Notes: generated by a model from the sequence alone, not told the origin. DNA of 64,000 nt from Anaeromonas frigoriresistens (GCF_016820655.1 NZ_WSFT01000021.1:62001-126000); one strand, 5' to 3'. Positions 47,455-57,089 are shown, counted from the first letter of the stretch. Numbers and translations are program-made.

Positions 47455-48262
47455 TTATCTCTATTTCTTTTTTATATCCTTCTAATTCGTTAGGAGTTTC
47501 TAAGAAAAATGGAAGATCTTTTAATCTAGGGTGATTGATGATATTAATTATGGCTTCTAAACCAATTGTTCCTTCTCCCAATTTTTCATGTCTATCTTTA
47601 TTACTACCAAAAGGCATTTTACTATCATTTAGGTGAATAGCTTTGAGTCTATCTAATCCAATAATTTCATCAAATTTATTTAATACTCCGTCAAGATCGT
47701 TTACTATATCATAACCAGCAGAATAAATATGACAAGTGTCGATACATACACCTATTTTATCAGAATGTTCAACCTTATCAATAATAGCTCTTAATTCTTC
47801 AAAATTTCTTCCAATCTCTGTACCCTTACCTGACATTGCTTCTAATAGAATCCAGGTACTTTCTTCTCCAGTTAATACTTCATTTAATAATTGAGATATT
47901 CTATCAATACCATACTCTACTCCCTTACCAGTATGACTTCCTGGATGGAAGTTATATAAGCTACAAGGAATGGTTTCTAACCTGTCTAAATCATCCCTAA
48001 AAGCCATTTTAGCAAACTCCCATACATTTCCTTTATATGAGGCTGGATTCATGGTATAGGGGGCATGGGCCAATAATGGTCCAAAATCATTTTCTTTCAT
48101 TATACTCTTTACCTTTTTTATATCATCTAAATCCAATGCTTTAGCTTTACCGCCTCTGGGGTTTCTTGTAAAGAATTGGAATGTATTTGCTCCTATTTGA
48201 ATTGCTTCTTTAGAAGCATTAGAAAATCCTTTTGCTATGGATAAATGACTACCTATTATCAT
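47432..48262 (-). CDS. nfo: Deoxyribonuclease IV (endonuclease IV)
   Basis: The 276-residue TIM-barrel, zinc-dependent AP endonuclease begins [13 protein letters not shown] and has metal ligands in [50 protein letters not shown] and the final FFLETPNE. It cuts DNA 5' of abasic sites. The ATG is eight bases after AGAGG; an in-frame GTG three codons upstream lies within the ribosome-binding site. Confidence 0.97.
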   Translation of the reverse strand: MIIGSHLSIAKGFSNASKEAIQIGANTFQFFTRNPRGGKAKALDLDDIKKVKSIMKENDFGPLLAHAPYTMNPASYKGNVWEFAKMAFRDDLDRLETIPCSLYNFHPGSHTGKGVEYGIDRISQLLNEVLTGEESTWILLEAMSGKGTEIGRNFEELRAIIDKVEHSDKIGVCIDTCHIYSAGYDIVNDLDGVLNKFDEIIGLDRLKAIHLNDSKMPFGSNKDRHEKLGEGTIGLEAIINIINHPRLKDLPFFLETPNELEGYKKEIEIIIEKREG

Positions 48263-48277
48263 ATATATCACCTCTAA

Positions 48278-48760
48278 TTATATTATTACATCAAATACAA
48301 AAATCACTATCATTATAAGTGCTATTGTACTATTTAAAACTACGCCTATCAAGTAGCCTATAAAAGTGGCTATTCCCACTTTAAAAGAGTCTTTAAATTG
48401 TTTTTTTATCAATAATTCCCCTACTATAGCTCCAATGAATTGACCAATTATTAATCCAATAAAAGATAATGATAAAAACCCAATAATGCCTCCTACTATA
48501 GCACCTATTATACCATACTTAGATGCTCCCACCTTTTTAGTGGTTATTAAAGAAGTTACATTATCTAAAATGATGGTCAATATTGCAAGAATTCCCAATA
48601 TTACTATAGTAATTACAGCAATATGTTCAAATCCTGTAATGATTCCATAGAATAATCCAGTAAAAAATATTAAACCTGGTCCTGGTATTGCAGGTAGGAA
48701 AGTACCTATAAATCCAATAAACATTATTATTAATGAAATTATAACTAATATTATATTCAT
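48278..48760 (-). CDS. DUF456 family membrane protein
   Basis: The 160-residue protein has four to five hydrophobic segments with the glycine-rich family signature FLPAIPGPGLIFFTGLFYG and repeats such as GAIVGGIIGF. DUF456 proteins have no known function. I start at MNIILVII, seven bases after AGAGGAG; an upstream 45-residue extension runs through non-coding sequence. Confidence 0.85.
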   Translation of the reverse strand: MNIILVIISLIIMFIGFIGTFLPAIPGPGLIFFTGLFYGIITGFEHIAVITIVILGILAILTIILDNVTSLITTKKVGASKYGIIGAIVGGIIGFLSLSFIGLIIGQFIGAIVGELLIKKQFKDSFKVGIATFIGYLIGVVLNSTIALIMIVIFVFDVII

Positions 48761-48883
48761 ATAATTTCTCCTCTCTATGCTCATATTTATTATACCCCTT
48801 AAATTTATCATTAATATTAATATATGATATGTAAATGTATTATTAACAACTATAAAACAAATAATATTACTGGAGGTGAAAAA

Positions 48884-49150
48884 ATGGAGATACACAATGA
48901 TAATTTTGATAATTGGAATAAATGGAAGTCAACATTACATAAGGCTGTAAATTTAGGAGAAACCGTAGGCCTATCAGAAAATACTATCGAGGTAATAGGT
49001 ACTAAAATAGGTAATGTATTATCATCTAATGTTGACCCTGAAAATCGAGAACAAAGAGTACTTCAAGAACTCTGGAGAGTAGGAGATGATAAAGATAGAA
49101 AAACACTTTCAAAAATGATAGTGAAAATGGTACAAAGCGACGATAAATAA
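48884..49150 (+). CDS. DUF3243 family protein
   Basis: The 88-residue soluble, helical protein (MEIHNDNFDNWNKWKSTLHK) matches the DUF3243 family found across spore-forming Firmicutes, with conserved GLSENTI, IGNVLSSNVDPENREQ and LQELWRVGDD. Function unknown. TGGAGGTG lies seven bases before the ATG; in-frame upstream codons are not used. It is divergent from the DUF456 gene. Confidence 0.85.
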   Translation: MEIHNDNFDNWNKWKSTLHKAVNLGETVGLSENTIEVIGTKIGNVLSSNVDPENREQRVLQELWRVGDDKDRKTLSKMIVKMVQSDDK

Positions 49151-49158
49151 TATAAGTT

Positions 49159-49178
49159 AAGCCCTTAGGGGCTTTTTT
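49159..49178 (+). terminator. Terminator after the DUF3243 gene
   Basis: Arms AAGCCC/GGGCTT with a 4-base loop and a run of T residues on the plus strand, 8 bases after the stop. Confidence 0.85.
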
Positions 49179-49243
49179 ATTGTGTCAAATATTTTTCTTC
49201 TACATAAGCTAATAGTAAATATGTAAAATATGGGGGCAATGAT

Positions 49244-50653
49244 ATGTTTACAAGAAAATACTCCATTAATAACATCAGAAAATATATATCTGGAATTGAT
49301 CAGCATATAAAAGGCGTATCCTATAGTAAAGGAAATTATACTAACTTTGATAACGCTGCAAGTACTCCACCTCTACTTCCTGTTGTTAAAAAGATAGAAA
49401 ACTTTTCAAAATATTATTCAAGTATTCATAGAGGTGTTGGATTAAAATCGATTATTTCAACAGAAATCTTTGAAAATGCTCGTGAAACAACTTTAAACTT
49501 TGTTAATGCTAACAGTAAAAAGAACATATGTATATTTGTAAAAAATACTACAGAAGCCATTAATAAATTATCCTATCGTTTAAATTTATCTAAGGATGAT
49601 ATCGTCTTGGTTTCCTTGATGGAGCATCATTCCAATGATTTGCCATGGAGAAATAAATGTAGAAGAATGTATATAAAGTTACTTGAAAATGGTAGATTAG
49701 ATTTGGATGATTTAGAATACAAACTTAAATATTATAAAAATAAAATTAAATTAGTATCTGTCACTGGAGCTTCAAATGTAACTGGTTATATTAATGATAT
49801 CCATAGAATAGCAAAATTAAGTCACCAATATAATACTAAAATATTCGTAGATTGTGCTCAACTGATTCCCCATAGAAAAGTCAATATGTCAGGAACAGGT
49901 AATGATGATCATCTAGATTTTATCGCTTTTTCTGCTCATAAGATGTATGCGCCTTTTGGTGCTGGGGTTTTGATAGGCCCAAAAGATATATTTAATAAAG
50001 GTGTACCAGAATATGTAGGGGGAGGAACTATAATAAGTGTCACTGAGAACAATGAATACTGGGCTCAATCCCCTGAAAAAGATGAAGCTGGAACACCTAA
50101 TGTTCTAGGGGCTTTAGCGTTAATGGAATCAATCAATATTTTACAAGAAATAGGAATGGAAAAGGTAAAAAAACATGAGAATGTCCTAACTGAAAAACTA
50201 GTATCTAGTTTAAAGACTGTAGATAACATCAAACTATATACATCTATTAATAATATAAATCCTAATAATCATCTTGGTGTTATTACTTTTAATATTAAAA
50301 ATATTCCTCATAACTTATTAGCTTCTTTACTTTCTTTCGAAGGAAATATAGGTGTTAGAAGTGGCTGTTTCTGTGCCCATCCTTACGTCCATAGATTATT
50401 GAACTTATCTACAAATGAGGTAAGGAAAACTCAACAAAAAATGTTATTTGGAGATATTAAAGACATACCTGGACTAGTAAGAGTTAGTTTCGGTATGTAT
50501 AATACTATAAGTGAAATTGATGAATTTGTTAATTTTTTGAAATTAATAAGCAAAAATATAGATAGCTATAAAGATCAATACATATACAACAAAGGATATA
50601 ACTGTTATTTTCCTAGAGACTTTATATTAAAGGATATACTTAAAAGCTTGTGA
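49244..50653 (+). CDS. Class V aminotransferase (cysteine-desulfurase-like PLP enzyme)
   Basis: The 469-residue PLP enzyme has YTNFDNAASTPPLLP, the pyridine-ring Asp/Gln region IFVDCAQLIPHRK, the Schiff-base lysine in FSAHKMYAPFGAGVL and a cysteine in GVRSGCFCAHPYVHR, at the place of the reactive cysteine of SufS/CsdA-type desulfurases. It ends with an extra tail of about 30 residues. A desulfurase or a beta-lyase is possible. No scaffold gene (iscU, sufU) is adjacent, so the role is open. GGGGG precedes the ATG. Confidence 0.82.
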   Translation: MFTRKYSINNIRKYISGIDQHIKGVSYSKGNYTNFDNAASTPPLLPVVKKIENFSKYYSSIHRGVGLKSIISTEIFENARETTLNFVNANSKKNICIFVKNTTEAINKLSYRLNLSKDDIVLVSLMEHHSNDLPWRNKCRRMYIKLLENGRLDLDDLEYKLKYYKNKIKLVSVTGASNVTGYINDIHRIAKLSHQYNTKIFVDCAQLIPHRKVNMSGTGNDDHLDFIAFSAHKMYAPFGAGVLIGPKDIFNKGVPEYVGGGTIISVTENNEYWAQSPEKDEAGTPNVLGALALMESINILQEIGMEKVKKHENVLTEKLVSSLKTVDNIKLYTSINNINPNNHLGVITFNIKNIPHNLLASLLSFEGNIGVRSGCFCAHPYVHRLLNLSTNEVRKTQQKMLFGDIKDIPGLVRVSFGMYNTISEIDEFVNFLKLISKNIDSYKDQYIYNKGYNCYFPRDFILKDILKSL

Positions 50654-50728
50654 TACTGCCAAGTTTATAGTAGAACTTGTATATATTCTATGATTATAAA
50701 AAAATAAATTTCCAAATACCTTAAGTTT

Positions 50729-50778
50729 AAAACCCTATATATATAAATAAAGATCTTTATTTATATATATAGGGTTTT
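50729..50778. terminator. 50-base perfect palindrome, terminator after class V aminotransferase
   Basis: Each half is AAAACCC followed by AT-rich sequence meeting at GATC (centre 50753/50754). The plus strand ends GGGTTTTT, a terminator tail. It lies 75 bases after the aminotransferase stop and 48 before the RodA start. Confidence 0.75.
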
Positions 50779-50825
50779 TATGTTATAATTTCATTGTTAA
50801 GTCTTTAAGGATGGAGAGTTGTAAC

Positions 50826-51926
50826 ATGATGACATTAGGTAGAAATCGTTTTAAAAAGTTTGATTATTTTTTATTGTTTATTATATTTTTATTAACCGCC
50901 TATGGGTTCTTTTCTATATATATAGCTACAGGTACTATAGGTTCTCTTAAAAGTCAAGGGGCTGCTTTCATATTGGGTATGGTGGCTGTCATAATACTAT
51001 CATTTATGGATTATGATATATTTGGAAGACTTTATATACCTATTTATATAATTTCAAATGTCCTATTACTTGTTGTTATATTTGCTGGTACTGGAGGAGA
51101 CGAATGGGGGGCTGATAGCTGGCTTGTTATCGGAGGATTTAACTTCCAACCTTCTGAGTTTGTTAAATTAGGTATAATCTTATCTTTAGCTAAATTTATC
51201 GAAAAGAATGAAAAAGATATCAATAATATATTTACTCTAATAAAGATATTAATATTTGCTGGTATACCTATATTATTAGTTGTAGAAAATGATTTTGGTA
51301 CTGGTTTAGTTTTTATATTCTTTACATTTATCATGCTTTTTGCTGCTGGTTTAAACTATAGATATATAATATATAGTGCTATAGCAGGAATTATCAGTTT
51401 ACCTATACTATGGTTGGGATTTTTAGGGGAATATCAAAAATATCGTATATTAGTATTTTTTGATCCTTCTCTTGATACAATGGATGCTGGATATCATGTA
51501 ACTCAGTCTAAAACAGCTATTGGCTCTGGTCAAATAATGGGAAGATATTTTACTGGTGAAGCAAGTTTTGCTAAATTAGAATGGTTACCCGAGAAACATA
51601 CTGATTTTATATTTGCAGTTATTGGTGAAGCCTTTGGATTGATTGGAGGGGCTATATTAATATTTTTGTTTTTAATTTTATTATATAGATTAATCATAAT
51701 AGCAAAAAATGCAAAAGATTCCTTTGGATCACTAACTGTTATTGGAATAACTGCAATGATAACCTTTCATATTATTGAGAATATCGGTATGACTATTGGA
51801 CTTATGCCTGTTACTGGGATTCCCTTACCATTTATAAGCTTTGGAGGTACTTTCATGCTAACTAATATGATAGCGATGGGTTTTGTATTCAGTATAGCAA
51901 TGAGAAAGAGTCAAATAAACTTTTAG
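50826..51926 (+). CDS. RodA/FtsW/SpoVE (SEDS) family peptidoglycan glycosyltransferase
   Basis: The 366-residue protein has about ten membrane helices and SEDS landmarks: FQPSEFVKLG, VENDFGTGLVF, LEWLPEKHTDFIFAVIGEAFG and the end motif TGIPLPFISFGGT. SEDS proteins polymerise lipid II together with a class B PBP. FNFQPSE and overall form resemble RodA more than FtsW, but no partner PBP is adjacent. The ATG (MMTLGRN) is seven bases after GGAGAG; an ATG five codons upstream abuts that site. Confidence 0.92.
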   Translation: MMTLGRNRFKKFDYFLLFIIFLLTAYGFFSIYIATGTIGSLKSQGAAFILGMVAVIILSFMDYDIFGRLYIPIYIISNVLLLVVIFAGTGGDEWGADSWLVIGGFNFQPSEFVKLGIILSLAKFIEKNEKDINNIFTLIKILIFAGIPILLVVENDFGTGLVFIFFTFIMLFAAGLNYRYIIYSAIAGIISLPILWLGFLGEYQKYRILVFFDPSLDTMDAGYHVTQSKTAIGSGQIMGRYFTGEASFAKLEWLPEKHTDFIFAVIGEAFGLIGGAILIFLFLILLYRLIIIAKNAKDSFGSLTVIGITAMITFHIIENIGMTIGLMPVTGIPLPFISFGGTFMLTNMIAMGFVFSIAMRKSQINF

Positions 51927-51944
51927 GGATGCCTTTGGCATCCC
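51926..51944. terminator. Convergent terminator between RodA-like and GerMN genes
   Basis: GGGATGCC-TTT-GGCATCCC begins at the last base of the RodA-like stop codon and is adjacent to the GerMN stop codon. Confidence 0.8.
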
Positions 51945-52517
51945 TTATTTAGTATCTATCATTTCATTTATCATTTCTTCAGTATAAGGTTCTCCAATAT
52001 ATAAATGTCCCATCAATGACTCCTGGATCTTTCCATCTACATAAAATTGTACTTTATTTATTTCTTCTAATTGCGCTAAAGATTTAACAATAGATGAAGC
52101 TAGTAAAATCTCCTGAGTAGATCCCCCTGTTAATTCTTTAGAAGATAGATTAACTTCTGCTATATTACCAACCACCTTCACATCTAGTATCTCTATCTCC
52201 GCTGGTAATGTTGGCAACCTATTACTTTCTATTGGTCCCTTTTTTAGTTCTTGAATTATCAAAGTTGCAATTTCATCTACTTTCATACTCTCATCAATTT
52301 CTATTATTCTTTTTTCTGTTAAGAGATTCATAGCTTGTTTATCAGTGAAATATAATGTAATTTCTTTTAATTCTTTTTCTTTTTCATCTACTGCACCCTC
52401 ATCTTCCTTTATGTCCGTATTTTCTTCTGATGTTTCTACATCATTCTCATCTATAGTACAACTTATTATAGATAGAGTTAGAATTATGATTAAAAATAAA
52501 CTCAAATATTTTTTCAT
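51945..52517 (-). CDS. GerMN-domain lipoprotein
   Basis: The 190-residue protein starts with a lipoprotein signal (MKKYLSLFLIIILTLSIISC, lipidated Cys20), then an acidic linker (about 21-50) and a GerMN domain (about 50-185) with LYFTDKQAMNLL and KLAQ-like ending KVQFYVDGKIQES. GerMN domains occur in germination and sporulation proteins, so an envelope role in spore formers is likely. It converges with the RodA-like gene. Confidence 0.85.
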   Translation of the reverse strand: MKKYLSLFLIIILTLSIISCTIDENDVETSEENTDIKEDEGAVDEKEKELKEITLYFTDKQAMNLLTEKRIIEIDESMKVDEIATLIIQELKKGPIESNRLPTLPAEIEILDVKVVGNIAEVNLSSKELTGGSTQEILLASSIVKSLAQLEEINKVQFYVDGKIQESLMGHLYIGEPYTEEMINEMIDTK

Positions 52518-52616
52518 AAAATACGCCTCCTTATATATATATTACCCTTGTAAAGTTTATTAATACTTTTATACTTTTTATCACAAAATAAATTTAAATG
52601 TTAAAGGAGGTTTATA

Positions 52617-52829
52617 ATGAAAAAAAATGTAGGTAATCTAGATGCATATGTGAGAATCACTGGTGGCTTAACTCTTTTCGGTTATGGTATCTTAAGAAAT
52701 TCAAAGTCATCTATTATGTTGGGTAGTATGAAAGTTGCTGAAGGTATAACTCGATTTTGTCCTATGTTGTATTTGATGGGAGCAAGTACCAATGATGATA
52801 CAATAACTTTTGAACTAACACAAAAATAA
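52617..52829 (+). CDS. DUF2892 (YgaP-type) small membrane protein
   Basis: The 70-residue protein has the DUF2892 pattern MKKNVGNLDAYVRITGGLTLFGYG, followed by a second hydrophobic segment (about 37-58) with GITRFCPMLYLMG containing one cysteine. It is a predicted membrane hairpin of unknown function. AAAGGAGG lies seven bases before the ATG. Confidence 0.85.
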   Translation: MKKNVGNLDAYVRITGGLTLFGYGILRNSKSSIMLGSMKVAEGITRFCPMLYLMGASTNDDTITFELTQK

Positions 52830-52836
52830 AAAATAT

Positions 52837-52869
52837 AAAACAAAAGGGTAATTATTACCCTTTTGTTTT
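52837..52869. terminator. Convergent terminator between DUF2892 and NUDIX genes
   Basis: Perfect 16-base arms with core AAGGGTAAT/ATTACCCTT around one central base; T-rich ends on both strands. The right arm covers the last codons of the NUDIX gene. Confidence 0.85.
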
Positions 52870-53313
52870 TATATGATCAATTATTATTTTATATATATCA
52901 TCATCAAAAGATATATTTTCTGGTAATTCATCAAAGAGTTTAACTAAATCAGTTTCACTCCATCTTGGTTTAGGCTCAAATATAGCGATTTCTCCTATAT
53001 ACACTAATGTTTTAAAAGAGTTCTCACCTTTGATTATCCTATAATATCCAATAGGATTTAACTTAGATAATATAGCTCCCGTTTCTTCAAAAGTTTCTCT
53101 TATTGCGCATTGTAAAAGATTTTCATTTTCCTCTTGTTTCCCACCTGGAAATTCCCAACCTTTTCTACCAGGATGATAGGTCATCACAAATTTATCTCCA
53201 TAAAAAGGGATAACAATAGCCCCTCTATATTCTTCATCGATATTTAAAATCTCTGTAATTACAATTTCCATTTCTTTATTATCTTTAACACTTTTATAAT
53301 AAGCTTTTTCCAT
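52855..53313 (-). CDS. NUDIX hydrolase
   Basis: The 152-residue protein carries a complete Nudix box, GGKQEENENLLQCAIRE and TFEETGA (about 68-91), with WEFPGG before it. It hydrolyses a nucleoside-diphosphate-linked compound; the substrate is unknown, though resemblance to 8-oxo-dGTPase/YtkD-like proteins is possible. It follows glsA's neighbourhood but has its own space (69 bases). Confidence 0.9.
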   Translation of the reverse strand: MEKAYYKSVKDNKEMEIVITEILNIDEEYRGAIVIPFYGDKFVMTYHPGRKGWEFPGGKQEENENLLQCAIRETFEETGAILSKLNPIGYYRIIKGENSFKTLVYIGEIAIFEPKPRWSETDLVKLFDELPENISFDDDIYKIIIDHIKTKG

Positions 53314-53382
53314 ATAATCACCTACAATAATAGTCTTCTAGTATATATTATTTACTAATAGGTGCTTTTGCTTTATTTATTT

Positions 53383-54300
53383 TTAAAATATACTTAAATT
53401 TAAAGATTTAGATAGATCTTCTAACATTTTATAACCACCAATAGAGTTACCTTTATCATCCAAAGAAGGCCCATATAGACCTATTCCCATCCTATGAGGT
53501 ATTGAAGCCATTATTCCTCCTCCTACTCCACTCTTAGCAGGTATTCCTACTTTTATGGCAAATTCTCCAGACCCATTATACATTCCACAAGTTACCATAA
53601 AGGTTTTTACAGCTCTAGCGATATGCTCAGAAACCACTCTCTCACCAGTTTGTGGAACAACTCCTCTATTTGCTAAGAATAATCCAATTTTAGCAATATC
53701 TATAGAATCAACCTCAATTGAGCATTGTCTAAAATATACATCTAATACATCTTCAATGTCTCCTTCAATAATTCCCACATCTCTCATGAAATAAGCCATG
53801 GCTCTATTTCTATCTCCGCTACTTTTTTCCGATAGGTATATTTCTTTATTAATATTCAATTTATCGTTTCCTGAGATCTTTCTCATGAAATTTAATAATC
53901 TTTGAAACTTTTCTTCCTTATTTTTACCTTTTATTAAAGAAGATATTACTATAGCTCCTGCATTAATCATAGGATTAAGAGGTCTAGAAGGCATAATTGT
54001 TTCTAGTTTTATTATAGAGTTAAAAGCATCTCCTGTTGGTTCCATACCAACCTTTTCAAAAACTAGCTCTTCACCGTTATCCATTAATGCTAACATTAAT
54101 GAAATTGTTTTTGAAATGCTTTGTATTGTAAATTTTTTATTGTAGTCTCCTGCTTTATATATATTTCCGTCCATATCAGCTATACATATACCTAAATCCC
54201 ATGGGTCCGCCTTTCCTAAGGCAGGAATATAAGTTGCTACTTCACCCTGTTGAGTTATGTGTCTATTTTCATCTATTAGTTTATTTAGTATTTCTTCCAT
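53383..54300 (-). CDS. glsA: Glutaminase
   Basis: The 305-residue serine-dependent beta-lactamase-fold glutaminase hydrolyses glutamine to glutamate and ammonia. It has the catalytic S-x-x-K in TIQSISKTISL (Ser near 62), NPMINAGAI, YFMRDVGIIEG and GVPAKSGVGGGI (here GIPAKSGVGGGI). Length matches the family (about 305). The ATG follows GGAGACAGGT. Confidence 0.95.
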   Translation of the reverse strand: MEEILNKLIDENRHITQQGEVATYIPALGKADPWDLGICIADMDGNIYKAGDYNKKFTIQSISKTISLMLALMDNGEELVFEKVGMEPTGDAFNSIIKLETIMPSRPLNPMINAGAIVISSLIKGKNKEEKFQRLLNFMRKISGNDKLNINKEIYLSEKSSGDRNRAMAYFMRDVGIIEGDIEDVLDVYFRQCSIEVDSIDIAKIGLFLANRGVVPQTGERVVSEHIARAVKTFMVTCGMYNGSGEFAIKVGIPAKSGVGGGIMASIPHRMGIGLYGPSLDDKGNSIGGYKMLEDLSKSLNLSIF

Positions 54301-54351
54301 AACCTGTCTCCTCTCTACAATGTTAACCTATATCTAACATAAATGAAAAAC

Positions 54352-54382
54352 AAAAAATAGTCAATAGCTAAGCTATTGACTA
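54352..54382 (-). terminator. Terminator after the nucleoside-kinase gene
   Basis: Twelve-base complementary arms around AGCTTAGCT are followed by six T residues on the minus strand, next to the gene's stop. Confidence 0.85.
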
Positions 54383-56044
54383 CTCTTCTTCTCTATAACA
54401 ACTACCACCTATAAATTCTTTTAAAATCGAAGTACTAGGTATTATATCATCATTTCTAATAATCTTAAAATAACCTAAAAACTTTAATAGTCTTTTTGCT
54501 TCACCATAATGAATACTTGACCTTGTAACTTCCTTTAGTAAAGGTTCTGCATATTTTCTCAATACTGCTAGTTCATATACTAATGCCGAATTAAACATTA
54601 CATCTGCTTGTTCTTGATAAGGAAATATATTTCTTTCTTCACCTCGTCTTACAGAACTCCATAATTCTAAAGTACCTTCAGCTGTTCTTCCCCTGTATTT
54701 GCTATCCCTAACTATTCTTCTTATTAATCTATTATCAGTAGTAGGTATTCTATTATGTTTATCAATATTAAGCTGAGTTAATGCACTAACATATATTTTA
54801 AATTTATACATATGAGGAATCTTATTAGTAAGTTTTTCATTGAGACCGTGAATTCCTTCAATTATTATTGGTTGGTCCTCAGCTATAGAAAATCCTTTAA
54901 TTTTCACTTCTCTTTTACCTGTTAAAAAGTTAAACTTTGGAATATCAATTTTCCCTCCATCTAAAAGAGTTATTAAATCTTCATTAAATTTCATAATATC
55001 TACTGCATCAATAGATTCAAAATCATAATTCCCATTTTCATCTAAAGGGGTATCTTCTCTATTTACAAAATAGTCATCTATTGATAAAGAAATTGGTCGT
55101 TTTCCATTTACTCTTAGTTGAGTATAGAGTCTTTGAGCAAATGTAGTTTTTCCCGATGAAGATGGACCAGCAATAAGTATTATTTTTATATTTTCATTTT
55201 CACTAATTTTGTCAGCTATATATGCTGTTTTTTTCTCATGGAGTGCTTCTGACACCCTTATTATTTCTTCAATAGATCCTTCTAATATTTTATCGTTTAA
55301 TGAACCTACATCTGCAACATCTAAAATTTCAACCCACTCTTCAGCTTCTCTAAAGATTTGGGCTATTTTATTTTGTTCCTTGAATTCTGGTATTTTAAAA
55401 TTACTTTCCTTTCTTGGATATCGAAGTATAATTCCTGGATGATAATAACTTATATCAAAATATTTTATATATCCAGTAGAAGGAGCTAAATACCCATAAA
55501 ACTTATCAAATAATCCATCTAGTTCATATACATGAACATAATCTTTTTCTCTGTATTTTCCTAGCCTTAACTTATCTGTCATATCTTGCTTTTTGAATAT
55601 TTCGTTAGCTTCACTTGTTTTCATAAGTATTCTATGGATAGGTAAATCAGCCTTAATTATTTCGTTAATTTTAGTCTTTATTTTATCTATATCTTCCAAT
55701 TGTAAATCTTTTTCTTTATGTATTTCTACATAGAGCCCTTTACTTAAAGAATGCTCTATAGAAACTTTTGATTTAGGAAATAATTCATATATTGCTTTTA
55801 ATAATATGAAGGTTAGAGTTCTAGCATACACTCTAATTCCATCTTTATCTGTGATATCTAGTAGTTCTATATCTTTTGAACTTTCTATAGTGAAGTCAAG
55901 ATGTTTAATTTCATTATCTATCCGAGCACAAAGATAATTTTTATGTTCTATATCATTTACTACTTTTATAACATCCTTTATTTTTGTCCCTTTTCTTACA
56001 CTAAAATTTCCAACTCCATCTATGGTTACTTCTAAATCTTTCAT
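54380..56044 (-). CDS. TGS-domain uridine kinase-like nucleoside kinase
   Basis: The 554-residue protein combines an N-terminal TGS/beta-grasp domain (about 1-65), a threonyl-tRNA-synthetase-like second domain (about 70-215) and a C-terminal P-loop kinase of the uridine kinase/phosphoribulokinase group: Walker A LIAGPSSSGKTTFAQ (about 290), SLDDYF-like SIDDYFVNRED, and EGIHGLNEK. This fusion is widespread in clostridia as a putative uridine kinase; the role of the synthetase-like part is unknown. Confidence 0.9.
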   Translation of the reverse strand: MKDLEVTIDGVGNFSVRKGTKIKDVIKVVNDIEHKNYLCARIDNEIKHLDFTIESSKDIELLDITDKDGIRVYARTLTFILLKAIYELFPKSKVSIEHSLSKGLYVEIHKEKDLQLEDIDKIKTKINEIIKADLPIHRILMKTSEANEIFKKQDMTDKLRLGKYREKDYVHVYELDGLFDKFYGYLAPSTGYIKYFDISYYHPGIILRYPRKESNFKIPEFKEQNKIAQIFREAEEWVEILDVADVGSLNDKILEGSIEEIIRVSEALHEKKTAYIADKISENENIKIILIAGPSSSGKTTFAQRLYTQLRVNGKRPISLSIDDYFVNREDTPLDENGNYDFESIDAVDIMKFNEDLITLLDGGKIDIPKFNFLTGKREVKIKGFSIAEDQPIIIEGIHGLNEKLTNKIPHMYKFKIYVSALTQLNIDKHNRIPTTDNRLIRRIVRDSKYRGRTAEGTLELWSSVRRGEERNIFPYQEQADVMFNSALVYELAVLRKYAEPLLKEVTRSSIHYGEAKRLLKFLGYFKIIRNDDIIPSTSILKEFIGGSCYREEE

Positions 56045-56104
56045 TAAATCCCCCCTAAAAGTCTATAGTCTAATATATACCCCATACTTTTTAAAAATAC
56101 TTAT

Positions 56105-56136
56105 AATATTAAAGCCCCATTTTGGGGCCTTAATAT
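56105..56136 (-). terminator. Terminator after the CBS-domain gene
   Basis: Fourteen-base arms with core GCCCC/GGGGC and a short A/T loop, overlapping the CBS gene stop region. Confidence 0.85.
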
Positions 56137-56564
56137 TACCTCATATTTCTATCTGGCAAAGAAATGTTAGAAAGGGCATCTCCTGCTTCATTTGCATATA
56201 CGTCTCTAACAGCTAGATCTCCAAGAGAAACTATTCCAACTAGATTACCATTTTCCACTACCGGTAGTCTCCTAACTTGCTTTTCAGCCATTAATCTAGC
56301 TGCTTCATGGATATCAGTGTCTGGAGATACTGATATTAATTCTGATGTCATAATACTACTTATTGGACTATTCACGTCACCTTGTCCTGTCAATGATCTT
56401 ATTACTATGTCTCTATCTGTTACAATACCTACAGCTCTATTATCTCTAGATGTTATGGGAATTGATCCCACATTAAGAATTTTCATCTCTGTTGCAACGT
56501 CTTTAATAGATGAATTATTAAACATGGATCTTACATTGTTGGTCATAACTTCTCTTACCTTCAA
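56136..56564 (-). CDS. CBS-domain pair protein
   Basis: The 142-residue protein consists of two CBS domains, first REVMTNNVRSMF..VTDRDIVIR and second IMTSELISVSP..GIVSLGDLAVR. Such Bateman modules bind adenosine nucleotides and regulate partners. No catalytic domain is fused. The start is TTG with GGAGG eight bases upstream; an ATG in another frame lies right after the ribosome-binding site. Confidence 0.92.
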   Translation of the reverse strand: MKVREVMTNNVRSMFNNSSIKDVATEMKILNVGSIPITSRDNRAVGIVTDRDIVIRSLTGQGDVNSPISSIMTSELISVSPDTDIHEAARLMAEKQVRRLPVVENGNLVGIVSLGDLAVRDVYANEAGDALSNISLPDRNMR

Positions 56565-56618
56565 ATTTTCATCCTCCTTATATCAAGTCTATAATTAGGA
56601 TATGTAATTTATAAAATT

Positions 56619-57089
56619 TTAAACATTTATATCTTTCTTAAAAGTTTTATTTACTTCTATAAATCCCTTTTTTTCATATAGTCCAATTGCTCTTCTATTT
56701 TGAGTATTTACATTCAATTTTATAGTAAATACTCCCTCTTTCTTAGAATAATCTTCTGCTTTCTCAATTAATTTTTCTGATAATAGAGTTCCTCTATAGG
56801 ATTCTTCTACAAAAATATCTGTAATAAAAACTGTTTTATTACTTTTAAATACACTATCCATTTCTCTAATTTCCATTCTTATAAATCCAATACATCTATT
56901 GTCTATTTCGCCTATAAAGATTTTACTGAACCTGGATTCTAAATCTTCATAAAAAATTTCAAATAAATTTTTTCTCCAATTACTTGAAAGACTCATATAA
57001 TCATCAAATTGTTCATGATAATCCGATAATTTTTTCCATAAATCTAGTATACTATTAATATCCTTGCTATTTGCCTTTCTTATTAACAT
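56619..57089 (-). CDS. GNAT family N-acetyltransferase
   Basis: The 156-residue protein has the GNAT acetyl-CoA loop in FVEESYRGTLLSEKLIEKA and the C-terminal NTQNRRAIGLYEKKGFIEV. The substrate is unknown. It follows the RluA gene by 22 bases and is probably co-transcribed. Confidence 0.9.
   Translation of the reverse strand: MLIRKANSKDINSILDLWKKLSDYHEQFDDYMSLSSNWRKNLFEIFYEDLESRFSKIFIGEIDNRCIGFIRMEIREMDSVFKSNKTVFITDIFVEESYRGTLLSEKLIEKAEDYSKKEGVFTIKLNVNTQNRRAIGLYEKKGFIEVNKTFKKDINV

Noticed and set aside
56164-56598. Plus-strand open frame of 144 codons over the CBS-domain gene
   Set aside because: Antisense shadow; the minus-strand CBS repeats explain the region.
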